DNA of 64,000 nt from Haloprofundus salilacus (GCF_020150815.1 NZ_CP083723.1:3100001-3164000), one strand, 5' to 3'. Shown: positions 44,552-53,465, counted from the stretch's first letter. A program made the numbers and translations. Notes: generated from the letters alone by a model not told the origin.

Positions 44552-45946
44552 GTGCGACTCGTTCAGGTGATGGTTCCGGCCGGCAAGCGCGAGGCGATTC
44601 TGTCGCTCCTCGACGACGAAGGGATCGATTACGCGCTCTCCGACGAGACGAGCGGTCGAGAGTACATCGCTATCGTCTCGATTCCGTTGCCGACGAACGC
44701 CGTCGAACCGGTGCTGGAGAAACTCCGCGACGCGGGTATCGAGCGCGAGGCGTACACGGTCGTTCTCGACGCCGAGACGGTCATCTCCCAGCGGTTCGAC
44801 AGTCTCCAAGAGAAGTACGAGAAAGAAGAATCGAACGGCGACCGAATCGCTCGCGAGGAACTCGTCGCATCGGCGCAGCAACTCGCACCGGAGATGCCGG
44901 TTTTCGTGATAATGACTATCATCAGCGCCGTCGTCGCGACGGCGGGCCTGCTGCTCAACGACGCTGCGGTAATCGTCGGGTCGATGGTCATCGCGCCGCT
45001 GGTCGGTCCCGCGATGGCGACGAGCGTCGGCAGTGTCGTCGACGACCGCGAATTGTTCCTGAAAGGGGTCAGACAACAGGTCGCAGGCGGCGTGCTCGCT
45101 ATCGTGAGCGCTGCGGCTTTCGCATTCGTCTTCCGACTGACCGGCGTCGTCCCATTCGGCACACAGGAAGTGTTTCAGATAGAGCAGGTCCGTCTTCGTC
45201 TCGCACCCGACGTGCTCTCGCTGGCGGTAGCGCTCGGTGCGGGCGTCGCGGGCGCGTTAAGCATCTCCTCAGGCGTCTCGGCAGCGCTCGTCGGGGTGAT
45301 GATTGCTGCCGCGCTCGTCCCGCCCATCGCCGTCGTCGGCATCGGCATCGCGTGGGGGAGTCCGGCGACTGTTCTGGGGTCGTTCGTGCTCGTCTTGGTC
45401 AACTTCCTCTCGATAAACTTCACTGCGCTCGGAGTGCTCTGGTACATGGGCTACCGTCCGGCCAACCTGTTCCAACGCCCGAGCGCCGAGGACGCAACGT
45501 TCAAACGCATCGGGGCGCTCGGACTGGCAATCCTCGTTCTCTCGGCGTTTCTCGGCGGCGTCACGTACGCGAGTTTCCGGACGAGTAGCTTCGAGGAGAC
45601 CGCCCGAACGTCCGTCGATTCGGCTCTCAGCCAGCACGACGAACTGACACGACTCGGCATGGACGTCCAGTACGACGACGAGATTCCGTTCCGGCAACCG
45701 CGGCAGGTCGTCGTCACCGTCGGCCATCCCGTCGGGGTCGATCCGCCGCCGGTCGCAGACGACATCCTGAGCCGAATCCAAGCCAACGCGAACGCGCCGT
45801 TCGGCATCGTTAGCTCCGAGCGCGTCACAGTCGTCGTCAGGTACGTCGAAATCGACCGTTCGACGGGCGAAACCGCCGCATCGAGTCAGCCCGCGAACTC
45901 GCAGCAGACGCGTTCGGCGGTATGTAAAACGGCTCTTTGTGCTTAG
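44552..45946 (+). CDS. DUF389/TIGR00341 membrane protein
   Basis: A 464-residue protein. Residues ~1-85 form a ferredoxin-like N-terminal domain, followed by 7-9 hydrophobic helices (MTIISAVVATAGLLLNDAAV, GSMVIAPLVGPAMATSVGSV, SGVSAALVGVMIAAALVPPI) with conserved small-residue loops, and an extracellular C-terminus (~residues 345-464). The family is thought to be a transporter of unknown substrate. Start is GTG 44552; an out-of-frame ATG overlaps it at 44550. A gatattt box is about 30 nt upstream. Confidence 0.85.
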   Translation: MRLVQVMVPAGKREAILSLLDDEGIDYALSDETSGREYIAIVSIPLPTNAVEPVLEKLRDAGIEREAYTVVLDAETVISQRFDSLQEKYEKEESNGDRIAREELVASAQQLAPEMPVFVIMTIISAVVATAGLLLNDAAVIVGSMVIAPLVGPAMATSVGSVVDDRELFLKGVRQQVAGGVLAIVSAAAFAFVFRLTGVVPFGTQEVFQIEQVRLRLAPDVLSLAVALGAGVAGALSISSGVSAALVGVMIAAALVPPIAVVGIGIAWGSPATVLGSFVLVLVNFLSINFTALGVLWYMGYRPANLFQRPSAEDATFKRIGALGLAILVLSAFLGGVTYASFRTSSFEETARTSVDSALSQHDELTRLGMDVQYDDEIPFRQPRQVVVTVGHPVGVDPPPVADDILSRIQANANAPFGIVSSERVTVVVRYVEIDRSTGETAASSQPANSQQTRSAVCKTALCA

Positions 45947-45981
45947 CGCGGCTTGATAGTTTCACCCGACTATCTACTGGC

Positions 45982-46698
45982 ATGCGCCTCCGGATACCCG
46001 CAGTCGTGTTGGCCGTCGCGTTGCTGACGGCCGGCTGTCTCGCACCGTTACAGACCTCGTCGTCGCCCAGCGCGGACGACGGACAGCACATCTCCGTCTC
46101 CGGCACGGGCGAGGCCACCGCCGACCCGGACCTCGCGGTGCTCTCGGTCACCGTGGAGGCGCGTGCCGACAGCGCCGCCGAGGCGCGTGATATCGTCGCA
46201 AACCGTTCAGATACGCTCGTCTCGGCGCTCGTCGACGCTGGCGTCGCCGAAGACGGTATCACGACCCAGTACTACGCCGTCCAACCCGAGTACGACCACC
46301 GCGGCGAGGAACCGCGGGTCGTGGGCTACACCGCCCGCCACGCGTACCGCGTTGAGACGACGCCCGACCGCGCCGGCGAACTCATCGACGTCGCCGTCGA
46401 CAACGGCGCCTCTCGCGTCGACGGCGTCCAGTTCACGCTGAGCGACGAGAAGCGCGCCGAACTCCGCGAGGAAGCCATCGACGCCGCCGTCGCTGACGCC
46501 GAAGGCGAGGCGTCGAGTCTCGCCGCGGCCGCCGGTCTCGAACTCGGCGAAGTCCGAACGCTCTCAACGACCGGCGCGAGCGACCCGTACTCGCCTCGAT
46601 ACGAGATGGCCAGCGACGCCGGGGGCGCGTCGACCAGCGTCCGCCCCGGTCCGGTCTCCGTCACGGTGACGGTGCAGGCGACGTACACAGCCAATTGA
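45982..46698 (+). CDS. SIMPL-domain (DUF541) lipoprotein
   Basis: A 238-residue exported protein with a lipobox LTAGC (~residues 15-19) after a hydrophobic leader, so a surface lipoprotein. The SIMPL/DUF541 part follows: ISVSGTGEATADPDLAVLSV, VALVDAGVAEDGITTQYYAV-like segment and the C-terminal LGEVRTLSTTGAS. DUF541 proteins are oligomeric periplasmic/surface proteins with roles in stress. The start at 45982 is chosen from the signal sequence. The next 263 nt contain repeats, listed separately. Confidence 0.88.
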   Translation: MRLRIPAVVLAVALLTAGCLAPLQTSSSPSADDGQHISVSGTGEATADPDLAVLSVTVEARADSAAEARDIVANRSDTLVSALVDAGVAEDGITTQYYAVQPEYDHRGEEPRVVGYTARHAYRVETTPDRAGELIDVAVDNGASRVDGVQFTLSDEKRAELREEAIDAAVADAEGEASSLAAAAGLELGEVRTLSTTGASDPYSPRYEMASDAGGASTSVRPGPVSVTVTVQATYTAN

Positions 46699-46716
46699 GC
46701 ATCAAACCGGATTGAC

Positions 46717-46823
46717 GGTCCCCGCTGACGCCGTTCCCCTCCCCATTCGCCTGCGGTTCCCACGCTGACGCTGTTCCCCTCCGTCCGACCCGCGCCGATG
46801 CGGTCCCACGCTGACGCTCCTCC
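46717..46823. repeat. Three imperfect direct repeats in intergenic spacer
   Basis: Units at 46717-46742, 46755-46782 and 46802-46823 share ggt(t)cccacgctgacgc followed by a pyrimidine-rich (gttcccctcc) end. They are 38-47 nt apart. The spacing is uneven and the copies differ, so this is not a CRISPR. Confidence 0.55.
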
Positions 46824-46932
46824 TACTCGCTCCAGTCGGCTGTTTTTCCGTACCGTCTCTCACTCCTCGCGGTGCCCATGTCACCGACGTTCGTATCATC
46901 GCGAGCGAGCTGTCGGTTCCCGTGACCGGCGA

Positions 46933-46937
46933 TTTAA
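46933..46937 (+). promoter_or_regulatory. TATA-like box of the 46962 ORF
   Basis: GATTTAACC, centred 27 nt before GTG 46962, supports expression of the following ORF. Confidence 0.5.
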
Positions 46938-46961
46938 CCGCGCGAGACTGACGTTCCAGCC

Positions 46962-47261
46962 GTGTCAGAGAACCCTATTGGAACGGTGGCGGACCGGGAC
47001 CGACTCGTCGAACTCCGCGCCGAGGAGACGGCCGACGGGCGGGCGTTCTTCGTCGACGTGACGGACCCCGCGCTCAACGCCGACGCGACGACCGTCGACG
47101 CCGCTCGTCGGGTCCACCGACGGCAGGCCGAACGATTGCTTCGGGCGGGTGAAGTCGAGGCGGTCGGGGAAACTGGGGAGGCCGAGGCAGTCGACGAGAC
47201 CGGCGACGAAGCGCTCGAACCGTCGTCCTCCGGCGAGAAATCGACTGAAAATCAGCTACTC
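46962..47261 (+). CDS. Acidic haloarchaeal protein, C-terminus uncertain (no stop before the antisense gene)
   Basis: From GTG 46962 (VSENPIGTVADRDRL...) about 85 residues look like a real haloarchaeal protein: EETADGRAFFVDVTDPALNA, AARRVHRRQAERLLRAGE. After that come low-complexity Glu/Gly residues, and the frame has no stop until 47816, running 550 nt antisense to the NOG-type GTPase gene. The stated end is my guess at the end of sensible coding sequence (approximate). A TGA in another frame at 47246-47248 suggests a frameshift, but the frame itself reads naturally there. Confidence 0.45.
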
Positions 47262-48272
47262 GCGCCGCGACGGCGGAATGTCAGGCTCGAAGCCGACGGC
47301 GTCGACGGCCATGTCGAGCACGTTGTCGACGCCGTCGTTCTCCGTGATACTCATGTACGCGTCGGCCTCGACGTCCGTCGAGCGGTCGCTCTTGTTACAG
47401 ATGGTGAGCACGGGTACGTCGAAGCGACGCTGCATCTCGTCGCGGAGTTCGAGTTGCGCGTCGAGCGGGTAGCCGCAGTCGCCGCTGGCGTCGACGACGA
47501 ACAGCACGGCGTCGGCGAGATGTTCGAGCGCGCTTACCGCCTGCCGCTCGATGTCGTTGCGCTCGGCTTCGGGCCGGTCCAACAGGCCCGGCGTGTCGAT
47601 GATCTGGTAGCGGATGCGATTGCGCTCGAAGTGACCGAGTTGGACGGCTTTCGTCGTGAACGGGTAGGAGGCGATCTCGTTGCTCGCGCGGGTGACCGCG
47701 TTGACGAACGACGACTTACCGACGTTCGGGTAGCCCGCGACGACGATAGCCGGTTCGTCCGGGCGCACGTCGGGGAGATTCTTCAGTGCGTCGCGCGCCT
47801 CGCTGACGCGGAGTAGGTCGTCTTCGACCTGTTCGATTATGTCGGCCATCCGCGCGAACGCCTGCTTGCGGTGCTTTCGCGCCGTGTCGGTGTCGCTACG
47901 GCGGAGCTTCGAGACGTACTCGCGGTGCAGTTCCTTGATCTGCCGACCGGCCCACGTGAGGTTCGCGAGGCTCTGGCGGAGCGTGTCGACGCCGCCGTCG
48001 CCTTCGAGTTCGTCGCTCTCGGCGGCGAACGTCCCCTGTCGGCGGAGCACGGCGTCGGCGAGTTCGTAGTAGAACGGGTCGACCGTCTCGAAGTCCGGCC
48101 ACGCCGTTACGACGTTCTGGACGTTGTCCGAGAGGATGTTCGCCGCCGTCTGGAGCATCGACTCCTGCGCCTCTAATCCCGTCTTGGCCCGTCCCGCCCG
48201 CGCCGCTCGCGAGAACGCCTTGTCGATGAGCTCCTCCGACCGGGGCGTCGTCGGAAGATTCTCGAAAATCAT
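47256..48272 (-). CDS. NOG1/Obg-type GTPase
   Basis: A 338-residue protein with an N-terminal helical domain (~residues 1-150, as in NOG1) and a TRAFAC GTPase domain: G1 VAGYPNVGKSSFVNAV (~residues 178-193), G2 SYPFTTKAVQLG, G3 DTPGLLDRP, G4 NKSD (~residues 292-295). The end is a short basic tail. NOG1 homologues act in large-subunit ribosome assembly. A reverse CTTTAGTA box (48296-48303) is centred 27 nt upstream. Confidence 0.9.
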   Translation of the reverse strand: MIFENLPTTPRSEELIDKAFSRAARAGRAKTGLEAQESMLQTAANILSDNVQNVVTAWPDFETVDPFYYELADAVLRRQGTFAAESDELEGDGGVDTLRQSLANLTWAGRQIKELHREYVSKLRRSDTDTARKHRKQAFARMADIIEQVEDDLLRVSEARDALKNLPDVRPDEPAIVVAGYPNVGKSSFVNAVTRASNEIASYPFTTKAVQLGHFERNRIRYQIIDTPGLLDRPEAERNDIERQAVSALEHLADAVLFVVDASGDCGYPLDAQLELRDEMQRRFDVPVLTICNKSDRSTDVEADAYMSITENDGVDNVLDMAVDAVGFEPDIPPSRRE

Positions 48273-48432
48273 GCTGGCACCTTGACGACGGGCGTACTAA
48301 AGGGCGTCCGTTTGTGCGGCCCGTGCGTCGTCGTTTCACGCGAGCGCCCTGACGCACCACGCGGAGACGGCGCTCGGACGGCAGCCCCGCTTCGACACGA
48401 CGCTTTTGGCCGTGGACGGCGTACCATCGGCT

Positions 48433-48795
48433 ATGACTGACTGGCGCGCAGTCGGTGTCGGCTTCGTCGTCCTCCTCGTCGTCGGCGCCGTCGGCCTCTC
48501 GATACCGATAGTCGGACAGGTCGGCGCAGGGCTCATCGGCGGCTTCGCAGCGGGCTACCTCGCGGGCGGCACGCTCGGCCGCGGCGCGTGGCATGGCCTC
48601 GTCGCGGGGTCGATTTCGGGCATCGTCCTGACCGTCTTCGTCGCACTGCTCGGCGGCCTTCTCGGCTTCGCCGGTGGCCCGCTCGGGGGCCTCGTCGCCG
48701 GCGGCGGCATCCTCGTCGTCGGCGCGATGATAACGCTCCTGTTCGCCGTCGACAGCGCGCTCGCCGGTGCGGTCGGCGCGTGGGCGAAGAACTAA
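48433..48795 (+). CDS. DUF5518-like four-helix membrane protein, first copy
   Basis: A 120-residue protein of 3-4 glycine-rich hydrophobic helices (GVGFVVLLVVGAVGLSIPIV, GLIGGFAAGYLAGGTLGRGA, LTVFVALLGGLLGFAGGPLG). It resembles the small haloarchaeal DUF5518 family; function unknown. Start at ATG 48433 with a T-run (48404-48407) 27 nt upstream. A paralogue follows immediately. Confidence 0.78.
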   Translation: MTDWRAVGVGFVVLLVVGAVGLSIPIVGQVGAGLIGGFAAGYLAGGTLGRGAWHGLVAGSISGIVLTVFVALLGGLLGFAGGPLGGLVAGGGILVVGAMITLLFAVDSALAGAVGAWAKN

Positions 48796-48884
48796 GAGCC
48801 GATAGCTCCGTCTCACCGATTTTCGGAGTGTCCGCAGAATCGTCAGACGAGTTCAATATTCTGCAAAGCGTCTCTTCTCCTGCT

Positions 48885-49289
48885 ATGGCAGAGTTGAACT
48901 GGCGCGCAATCGCCATCGGATTCGTCGTGACGTTGGTACTTGGGCTACTCAGCGGGAACGCGATTCCGCTGACCGACCTCACGCTCCCCGTCATCGGCTG
49001 GGGACTGACGGGCGTCGTCGGCGGACTCGCGGCCGGCTACGTCGCGGGGCACGGAATGGGTAACGGAGCCGTCAACGGTATCGTCGCGACCACCATCGGC
49101 GCGGTACTCGTGTACGCGGTGTTGGCGCTACTGGGGACGGTGCTCCTCGGCTTCGTCGGACTCTCGTTCGCCCTCGTCGGCCTCCTGTTCCTCGGCCTCT
49201 ACGCCGTGCCCGGCGCGGTCGGTGGGGCAGTCGGCGCGATGCTGAAGCGCCCGTCGCCCGCAGAACAGGGCCAACCAGCCAGTCGTTGA
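48885..49289 (+). CDS. DUF5518-like membrane protein, second copy
   Basis: A 134-residue paralogue of the preceding gene (MAELNWRAIAIGFVVTLVLG..., GVVGGLAAGYVAGHGMGNGA, VPGAVGGAVGAMLKRP), longer at the C-terminus, with the same four-helix glycine-rich pattern. A ttcaatattc box sits about 29 nt upstream. T-rich sequence after the stop (49305-49328) separates it from the convergent tsr3 gene. Confidence 0.78.
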   Translation: MAELNWRAIAIGFVVTLVLGLLSGNAIPLTDLTLPVIGWGLTGVVGGLAAGYVAGHGMGNGAVNGIVATTIGAVLVYAVLALLGTVLLGFVGLSFALVGLLFLGLYAVPGAVGGAVGAMLKRPSPAEQGQPASR

Positions 49290-49304
49290 CAACCGCAGAG
49301 ACGA

Positions 49305-49328
49305 CTTTCCTATCCTTTTTCGAGTTTT
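49305..49328 (+). terminator. T-rich termination region after the DUF5518 gene
   Basis: Three T-tracts (ctttcc, cctttttcg, gtttta) in 24 nt begin 16 nt after the stop, between convergent genes. Confidence 0.5.
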
Positions 49329-49355
49329 ACCGTTCTCCTCGTTTTCGGTGGCCGC

Positions 49356-49859
49356 TTACTCCCGGTCGAGGTACTCGCCCTGTACCTCGACGACTTCGGT
49401 CGAATCCGCACAGTCGGCGTAGCGTCGCAGCGGTTCCTCGTTCAGTTCCAGAAACGTGTGCCCCCACGTGAACTTCGAGAGAATCTCCTCGGCGTAGTCG
49501 TCGTAGCCGAAGATACAGAGCGCCGCCGCCAGCGCTTCGACCGTCGTGAGTTCCATCGGCCGGCCGAAGTTCACGGGGTTGCCCGCGACGAGAAACGGCA
49601 GCGCGCGGTGGATGCCGCCGAGCGTAAACATCGCCCGTTCGGCGGACTCCCACGAGCAGTCGAGCGCGACGAGACCCCGGTCGGCCGCCCGCGGTTCGTC
49701 CGCCGGCGAGAGCGCCTGGTCGGCGTGCGGGTTGAGTACCACGCCGCGGGGTGCGGCCCGGTCGGTACGGTGTAACTCCGCGAGGTCGAATCGGGCGAGT
49801 TTCCTTGCCGTGCATTTGGTCGGGTCGTCGTCGCCCTCGTACCGGACGTGAAGCTCCAC
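49356..49859 (-). CDS. tsr3: Tsr3-type rRNA aminocarboxypropyltransferase
   Basis: A 167-residue protein: [35 protein letters not shown], and [20 protein letters not shown], the Tsr3/DUF367 signature with the SAM-binding LDCSWE and NPVNFG segments. In eukaryotes and archaea it makes the acp modification of a small-subunit rRNA nucleotide. A reverse T-run (49884-49888 as A's) is centred 27 nt upstream of its ATG. The 248 nt to the next gene have no gene I can see. Confidence 0.92.
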   Translation of the reverse strand: MELHVRYEGDDDPTKCTARKLARFDLAELHRTDRAAPRGVVLNPHADQALSPADEPRAADRGLVALDCSWESAERAMFTLGGIHRALPFLVAGNPVNFGRPMELTTVEALAAALCIFGYDDYAEEILSKFTWGHTFLELNEEPLRRYADCADSTEVVEVQGEYLDRE

Positions 49860-50107
49860 ACCGGAGATGGACGACCGTAGAAGAAAAACGCCTCGTTCGC
49901 CGGCCGAGCGACACGACGTTCGTCGTCCCGTGACGAGAGTTTATGAGCGATGACGGAACCACCTCGCCTCGTGACCTGACGACTCGACGCGCGCCGGTCG
50001 AGGCGGGAGCGCGAGCACCCGGCGCGCGATACCGGTCGTTCCGACACCCGACGAGGCTCGCCTGCTCGCCAAAACCATCATACGGCACCACCACGGAGTG
50101 AGAGTAC

Positions 50108-50446
50108 ATGGACCACGTCGCCGCCGTCCGGGCGTACTACTCGGCGCTCGACGAGCACGACTACTCAGCGCTCTCTGACCTCCTCGCTCCCACGTTCGTC
50201 CACGACCGCCCCGACAGAACGCTCGACGGCCGCGAGGCGTTCGTCTCGTTCATGCGCGACGACCGGCCGAACAAGCGGACGAGCCACGAACTCGACGAAC
50301 TGTACGAGAACGACGATGGCTCGGAACTCGTCGTCCGCGGCCGCCTCCTCGACGCCGACGGCGAGCGACTGTTCCACTTCGTCGACGTCCACCGGTTCGA
50401 AGACGGTGTCGTCGTCGAACTTCGGACGTTCGCGAGAAGAGAGTAA
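50108..50446 (+). CDS. SnoaL-like/NTF2-fold protein
   Basis: A 112-residue protein with the NTF2-like pattern: AAVRAYYSALDEHDYSALSD, LLAPTFVHDRPDRTLDGREA, FVSFMRDDRPN and VRGRLLDADGERLFHFVDVH. It is probably an enzyme or small-molecule binding protein of unknown substrate. Start at ATG 50108, with a weak catcatacgg box about 26 nt upstream. Confidence 0.8.
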   Translation: MDHVAAVRAYYSALDEHDYSALSDLLAPTFVHDRPDRTLDGREAFVSFMRDDRPNKRTSHELDELYENDDGSELVVRGRLLDADGERLFHFVDVHRFEDGVVVELRTFARRE

Positions 50447-50461
50447 GGCGTTCGGTCGTCA

Positions 50462-50818
50462 CTACGTCTCCGATTCGAGACGCTGTCGGCGCGTCTCGTA
50501 CTCCTCGTCGGTCAGTTCGCCACAGGCGTAGGCGAATCTGAGCTCTTCGAGTGTTCGGTCGTCGTGACTGTCGTCGTCGAACGCGCGGAACAGCAGATAC
50601 CCGCCGCCCAGTACGGCGAGAAGCGGGACGAGCATCCAGACGAACATGAAGGCGAAGGTCCCCCAGTCGCCGCCCCACGCGTCACCGACCATGTGACCGC
50701 CCATCCACGGTCCCATCGTCGGTCCGCCGACTAACACCATGGTCAGTAGCGGCAGTACGACCAGCATCGCTAGCGCGACGAGTCCGATTCGCACGACTCT
50801 GGTAGCTTTCTCGGTCAT
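50462..50818 (-). CDS. SHOCT-domain membrane protein
   Basis: A 118-residue protein with two hydrophobic helices (VRIGLVALAMLVVLPLLTMV, FAFMFVWMLVPLLAVLGGGY), Gly/Trp/Met-rich sequence between, and a C-terminal SHOCT domain (LEELRFAYACGELTDEEYET). SHOCT is a small oligomerisation domain. Start at ATG 50816-50818; an open extension upstream lacks support. Confidence 0.82.
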   Translation of the reverse strand: MTEKATRVVRIGLVALAMLVVLPLLTMVLVGGPTMGPWMGGHMVGDAWGGDWGTFAFMFVWMLVPLLAVLGGGYLLFRAFDDDSHDDRTLEELRFAYACGELTDEEYETRRQRLESET

Positions 50819-50893
50819 GAGAGAGTGTAGACGTTGGAGGATGAACACGACATCGACGATTCCCAGAAACGTGGAATCGTTCGGGGACGACGT

Positions 50894-52276
50894 TCAGTCC
50901 TTCTTCCCCGCACCGACGGCGCTCTCGCCGACCGGTTCGTGGCCCTCGATGACCTCGCGGCCGCCCATGTACGGGCGGAGCGCCTCGGGTACCGTGACGG
51001 TGCCGTCGTCGTTCTGGTAGTACTCCAGCAGCGCGACCATAATTCGGCCGACGGCCGTCCCCGAGGCGTTGAGCGTGTGGAGGTACTCCGCCGACTCGTG
51101 GCGCTCGGGGCGGTAGCGCAATCCGGCGCGGCGCGCTTGGAACTCCTCGAAGTTCGACGCCGACGACACCTCGAGCCAGCGGCCGCCGCGCTCGGGTCCG
51201 TCGTCGCTCTCGGTGCCGGGCGCCCAGACTTCGATGTCGTACGTCTTCGCCGAGGCGAACGTGAGGTCACCGGTGCAGAGCGTCAGCACCCGGTACGGGA
51301 GACCGAGTCGCTTCAGCACTTCCTCGGCCTCCTCGACCAGCGCTTCGAGACGGTCGTAGCTCTCGTCGGGTTCGACGAAGTTGACCAGTTCGACCTTGTT
51401 GAACTGATGGACGCGGACGATTCCTCGGGTCTCGGTACCGTGCTCGCCCGCCTCGCGCCGGAAGTTCGGCGTGTACGCCTGATGTTTCATCGGGAGGTCC
51501 TCCTTCAGCAGAATCTCGTCGGCGTACATGTTCGTCACCGGTACTTCTGCAGTTGGACAGAGCCACAGGTCGTCGTCGTCGTAGTTCTCGGTTTCGCTTC
51601 CGCCGATGCGGTAGGCGTCCTCGGCGAATTTGGGGAGCTGCCCCGTGCCGACCATCGACGTGCTCTTGACCGGAATCGGCGGGAACAGGTCAACGTACCC
51701 CTGTTCGCGGTGGACGTCAAGGAAGAACTGGATGAGCGCGTGTTCGAGCATCGCGCCCTCTCCTTTCAGGAAGTAAAACCCCGAACCGGTGGTCTTCGCG
51801 GCGCGCTGCTCGTCAATGATGTCGAGTTCCTCGCCGAGTTCGTAGTGCGGCGTCACCTCGTCGGGCAACTCACGCAGGTCGTCGAAGCCCCAGCGCCGGT
51901 CCTCAACGTTGTCGCTCTCGTCGTCGCCGACGGGCACGTCCTCGTGCGGAACGTTCGGCAGTTCGAGCAGCGCCTCCTGCAGTTCGGTTTCGAGTTCGTC
52001 GGCGCGCTGCTCGACCGCCTGAAGCTCCTCTTTGAGTTCCTGCGAGCGGGCGATGGCCTCGTCGGCCTCGTCGTCTTTGCCCTCAGCTTTCAGTTGGCCG
52101 ATTTTACTTGACACCTGATTCCGATTGTGCCGCAGGTCGTCGCCCTCGCTCTTGAGCGAGCGCCACTCCTCGTCGACGGCCAGAATTCGGTCGAGGTCCA
52201 CGTCGTCCATCCCTCGCTGGTCGAGCGCGGCCCGAACCTCCTCGGCGTGTTCCCGGAGGTACTGTCTGCTGAGCAT
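50894..52276 (-). CDS. serS: Seryl-tRNA synthetase
   Basis: A 460-residue class II synthetase. The N-terminal coiled-coil arm is visible (VDEEWRSLKSEGDDLRHNRN, EELQAVEQRADELETELQEA, ~residues 30-110). Motif 2 is FRREAGEHGTETRGIVRVHQ (~residues 273-292), and motif 3 GTAVGRIMVALLEYYQNDDG near residue 420. The standard (non-methanogenic) SerRS type. Start at ATG 52274-52276 (MLSRQYLREHAEEV); a far longer open frame upstream runs through the divergent gene. Reverse T-run at 52303-52306, centred 28 nt upstream. Confidence 0.96.
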   Translation of the reverse strand: MLSRQYLREHAEEVRAALDQRGMDDVDLDRILAVDEEWRSLKSEGDDLRHNRNQVSSKIGQLKAEGKDDEADEAIARSQELKEELQAVEQRADELETELQEALLELPNVPHEDVPVGDDESDNVEDRRWGFDDLRELPDEVTPHYELGEELDIIDEQRAAKTTGSGFYFLKGEGAMLEHALIQFFLDVHREQGYVDLFPPIPVKSTSMVGTGQLPKFAEDAYRIGGSETENYDDDDLWLCPTAEVPVTNMYADEILLKEDLPMKHQAYTPNFRREAGEHGTETRGIVRVHQFNKVELVNFVEPDESYDRLEALVEEAEEVLKRLGLPYRVLTLCTGDLTFASAKTYDIEVWAPGTESDDGPERGGRWLEVSSASNFEEFQARRAGLRYRPERHESAEYLHTLNASGTAVGRIMVALLEYYQNDDGTVTVPEALRPYMGGREVIEGHEPVGESAVGAGKKD

Positions 52277-52421
52277 TTGTGCGAGATTCAGGCGGCCCGG
52301 GCAAAACCGTGTCGCATCCGTGTGCCGTCGTCTCATCGTGCTAGCTCTCTCCGTTTCGTCTCGCTTTCGTTCGCTTCGTCGCTCTTTCTGTCTCTCTTCG
52401 CCCTCTTCCGCCGTCCGAACG

Positions 52422-52426
52422 TTTTT
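52422..52426 (+). promoter_or_regulatory. T-run core promoter of the MBL hydrolase gene
   Basis: CGAACGTTTTTGC with the T-run centred 27 nt before ATG 52451, identical to the box at 37516-37530. Confidence 0.55.
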
Positions 52427-52450
52427 GCTCGCCGCGGACGCCAACGGTGC

Positions 52451-53368
52451 ATGGCAATCGCCGACGTCGCTCCAGTTCCCGGCACCGAGGACACCTACTA
52501 CGTCGACACCGGCATGTACGCCACCGAGGCGTACGGGTCGGTCTTCCTCGTCGACGCCGACAGACCCGTGATTATCGACACCGGCATCGGCACCCACTAC
52601 GAGTACATCCTCGACGCGATAGACGATGTGGGGATCGACCCCGAGGCGGTGGCGTACATCCTTCCGACGCACGTCCACCTCGACCACGCGGGCGGCGCGG
52701 GCTTTCTCGCCGAGGCGTGCCCGAACGCGACAGTACTCTGCCACGACATCGGCGTCCGCCACCTCATCGACCCCTCCCGACTCGTCGAGGGGACGAAAGC
52801 CGCCGTTGAGGACCAGTGGGAGTTCTACGTCGAACCGAAACCCGTCCCCGAGGACCGCATCGACGGACTCGAAGACGGCGACGAGATCGACCTCGGCGAC
52901 CGGACGCTCGACGTGATTCACGCGCCGGGCCACGCGCCCCATCAGGTGATGTTCCACGACCGCGCGACGGACGCGCTCTACACGGGCGACGCCGCCGGTA
53001 TCTGGATTCCGAGCGAGAACGCGATACGCCAGACGTCGCCGCCGTCGCAGTTCGATCTCGAACGGTGTCTCGAAGATGTCAACACCATCGTCGAGCGCGA
53101 CCCCGAGACGCTCTGCTTCGGTCACTTCGGTTCCCGCGAGTTCAGCGAGGAGCTGATGAGCGAGTACAAGCGCGTGCTCGTCGAGTGGGTCGAAGCGGTC
53201 CGACGACGACGAGAGGAACTCGACGGCGACGAGGCGGTCATCGACCACTTCGTCGAACACACCGAGATGGTCGACACGTGGGGCAAGCGCAAAGCGACCG
53301 CCGAGGAACGATTGAACGTCCGCGGCGTCTTGGGGTATCTCGACTACCGCGACGGCCAGCGCGAGTAA
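52451..53368 (+). CDS. MBL-fold metallo-hydrolase
   Basis: A 305-residue metallo-beta-lactamase fold: VFLVDADRPVIIDTGIGTHY, the Zn motif THVHLDHAGG (~residues 73-82), LCHDIGVRH, HAPGHAPHQVMF (His ligand), ALYTGDAAGIW and CFGHFG. The two metal ligands sets are intact. The C-terminal ~60 residues form an added helical region (VLVEWVEAVRRRREELDGDE). The substrate is not identifiable; it could be a glyoxalase II-like or lactonase-like hydrolase. Divergent from serS. Confidence 0.88.
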   Translation: MAIADVAPVPGTEDTYYVDTGMYATEAYGSVFLVDADRPVIIDTGIGTHYEYILDAIDDVGIDPEAVAYILPTHVHLDHAGGAGFLAEACPNATVLCHDIGVRHLIDPSRLVEGTKAAVEDQWEFYVEPKPVPEDRIDGLEDGDEIDLGDRTLDVIHAPGHAPHQVMFHDRATDALYTGDAAGIWIPSENAIRQTSPPSQFDLERCLEDVNTIVERDPETLCFGHFGSREFSEELMSEYKRVLVEWVEAVRRRREELDGDEAVIDHFVEHTEMVDTWGKRKATAEERLNVRGVLGYLDYRDGQRE

Positions 53369-53457
53369 CACCCGCCGTCGACGACTTTCTGCTGCGTCCG
53401 ATTCAGTTCAATCCCGTACAACGCCCGCCGCGTTTCGGTGTTCGCAAATGTACATTC

Positions 53458-53465
53458 TTTTAAAT
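53458..53465 (+). promoter_or_regulatory. TATA box of the acyl-CoA synthetase gene
   Basis: TTTTAAAT, centred 27-28 nt before ATG 53489; it selects this start over an upstream in-frame ATG at 53438. Confidence 0.6.

Noticed and set aside
46717-46823. CRISPR array
   Set aside because: Only three unequal copies, irregular spacing, and no cas genes nearby.
49860-50107. Hidden small RNA or gene in the 248-nt gap before the SnoaL-like gene
   Set aside because: I see promoter-like strings for the flanking genes only, with no stable hairpin or coding signature.
52277-53371. N-terminal extension of SerS up to 53371
   Set aside because: The extension is antisense to the MBL hydrolase gene, and a promoter box precedes the normal start at 52276.
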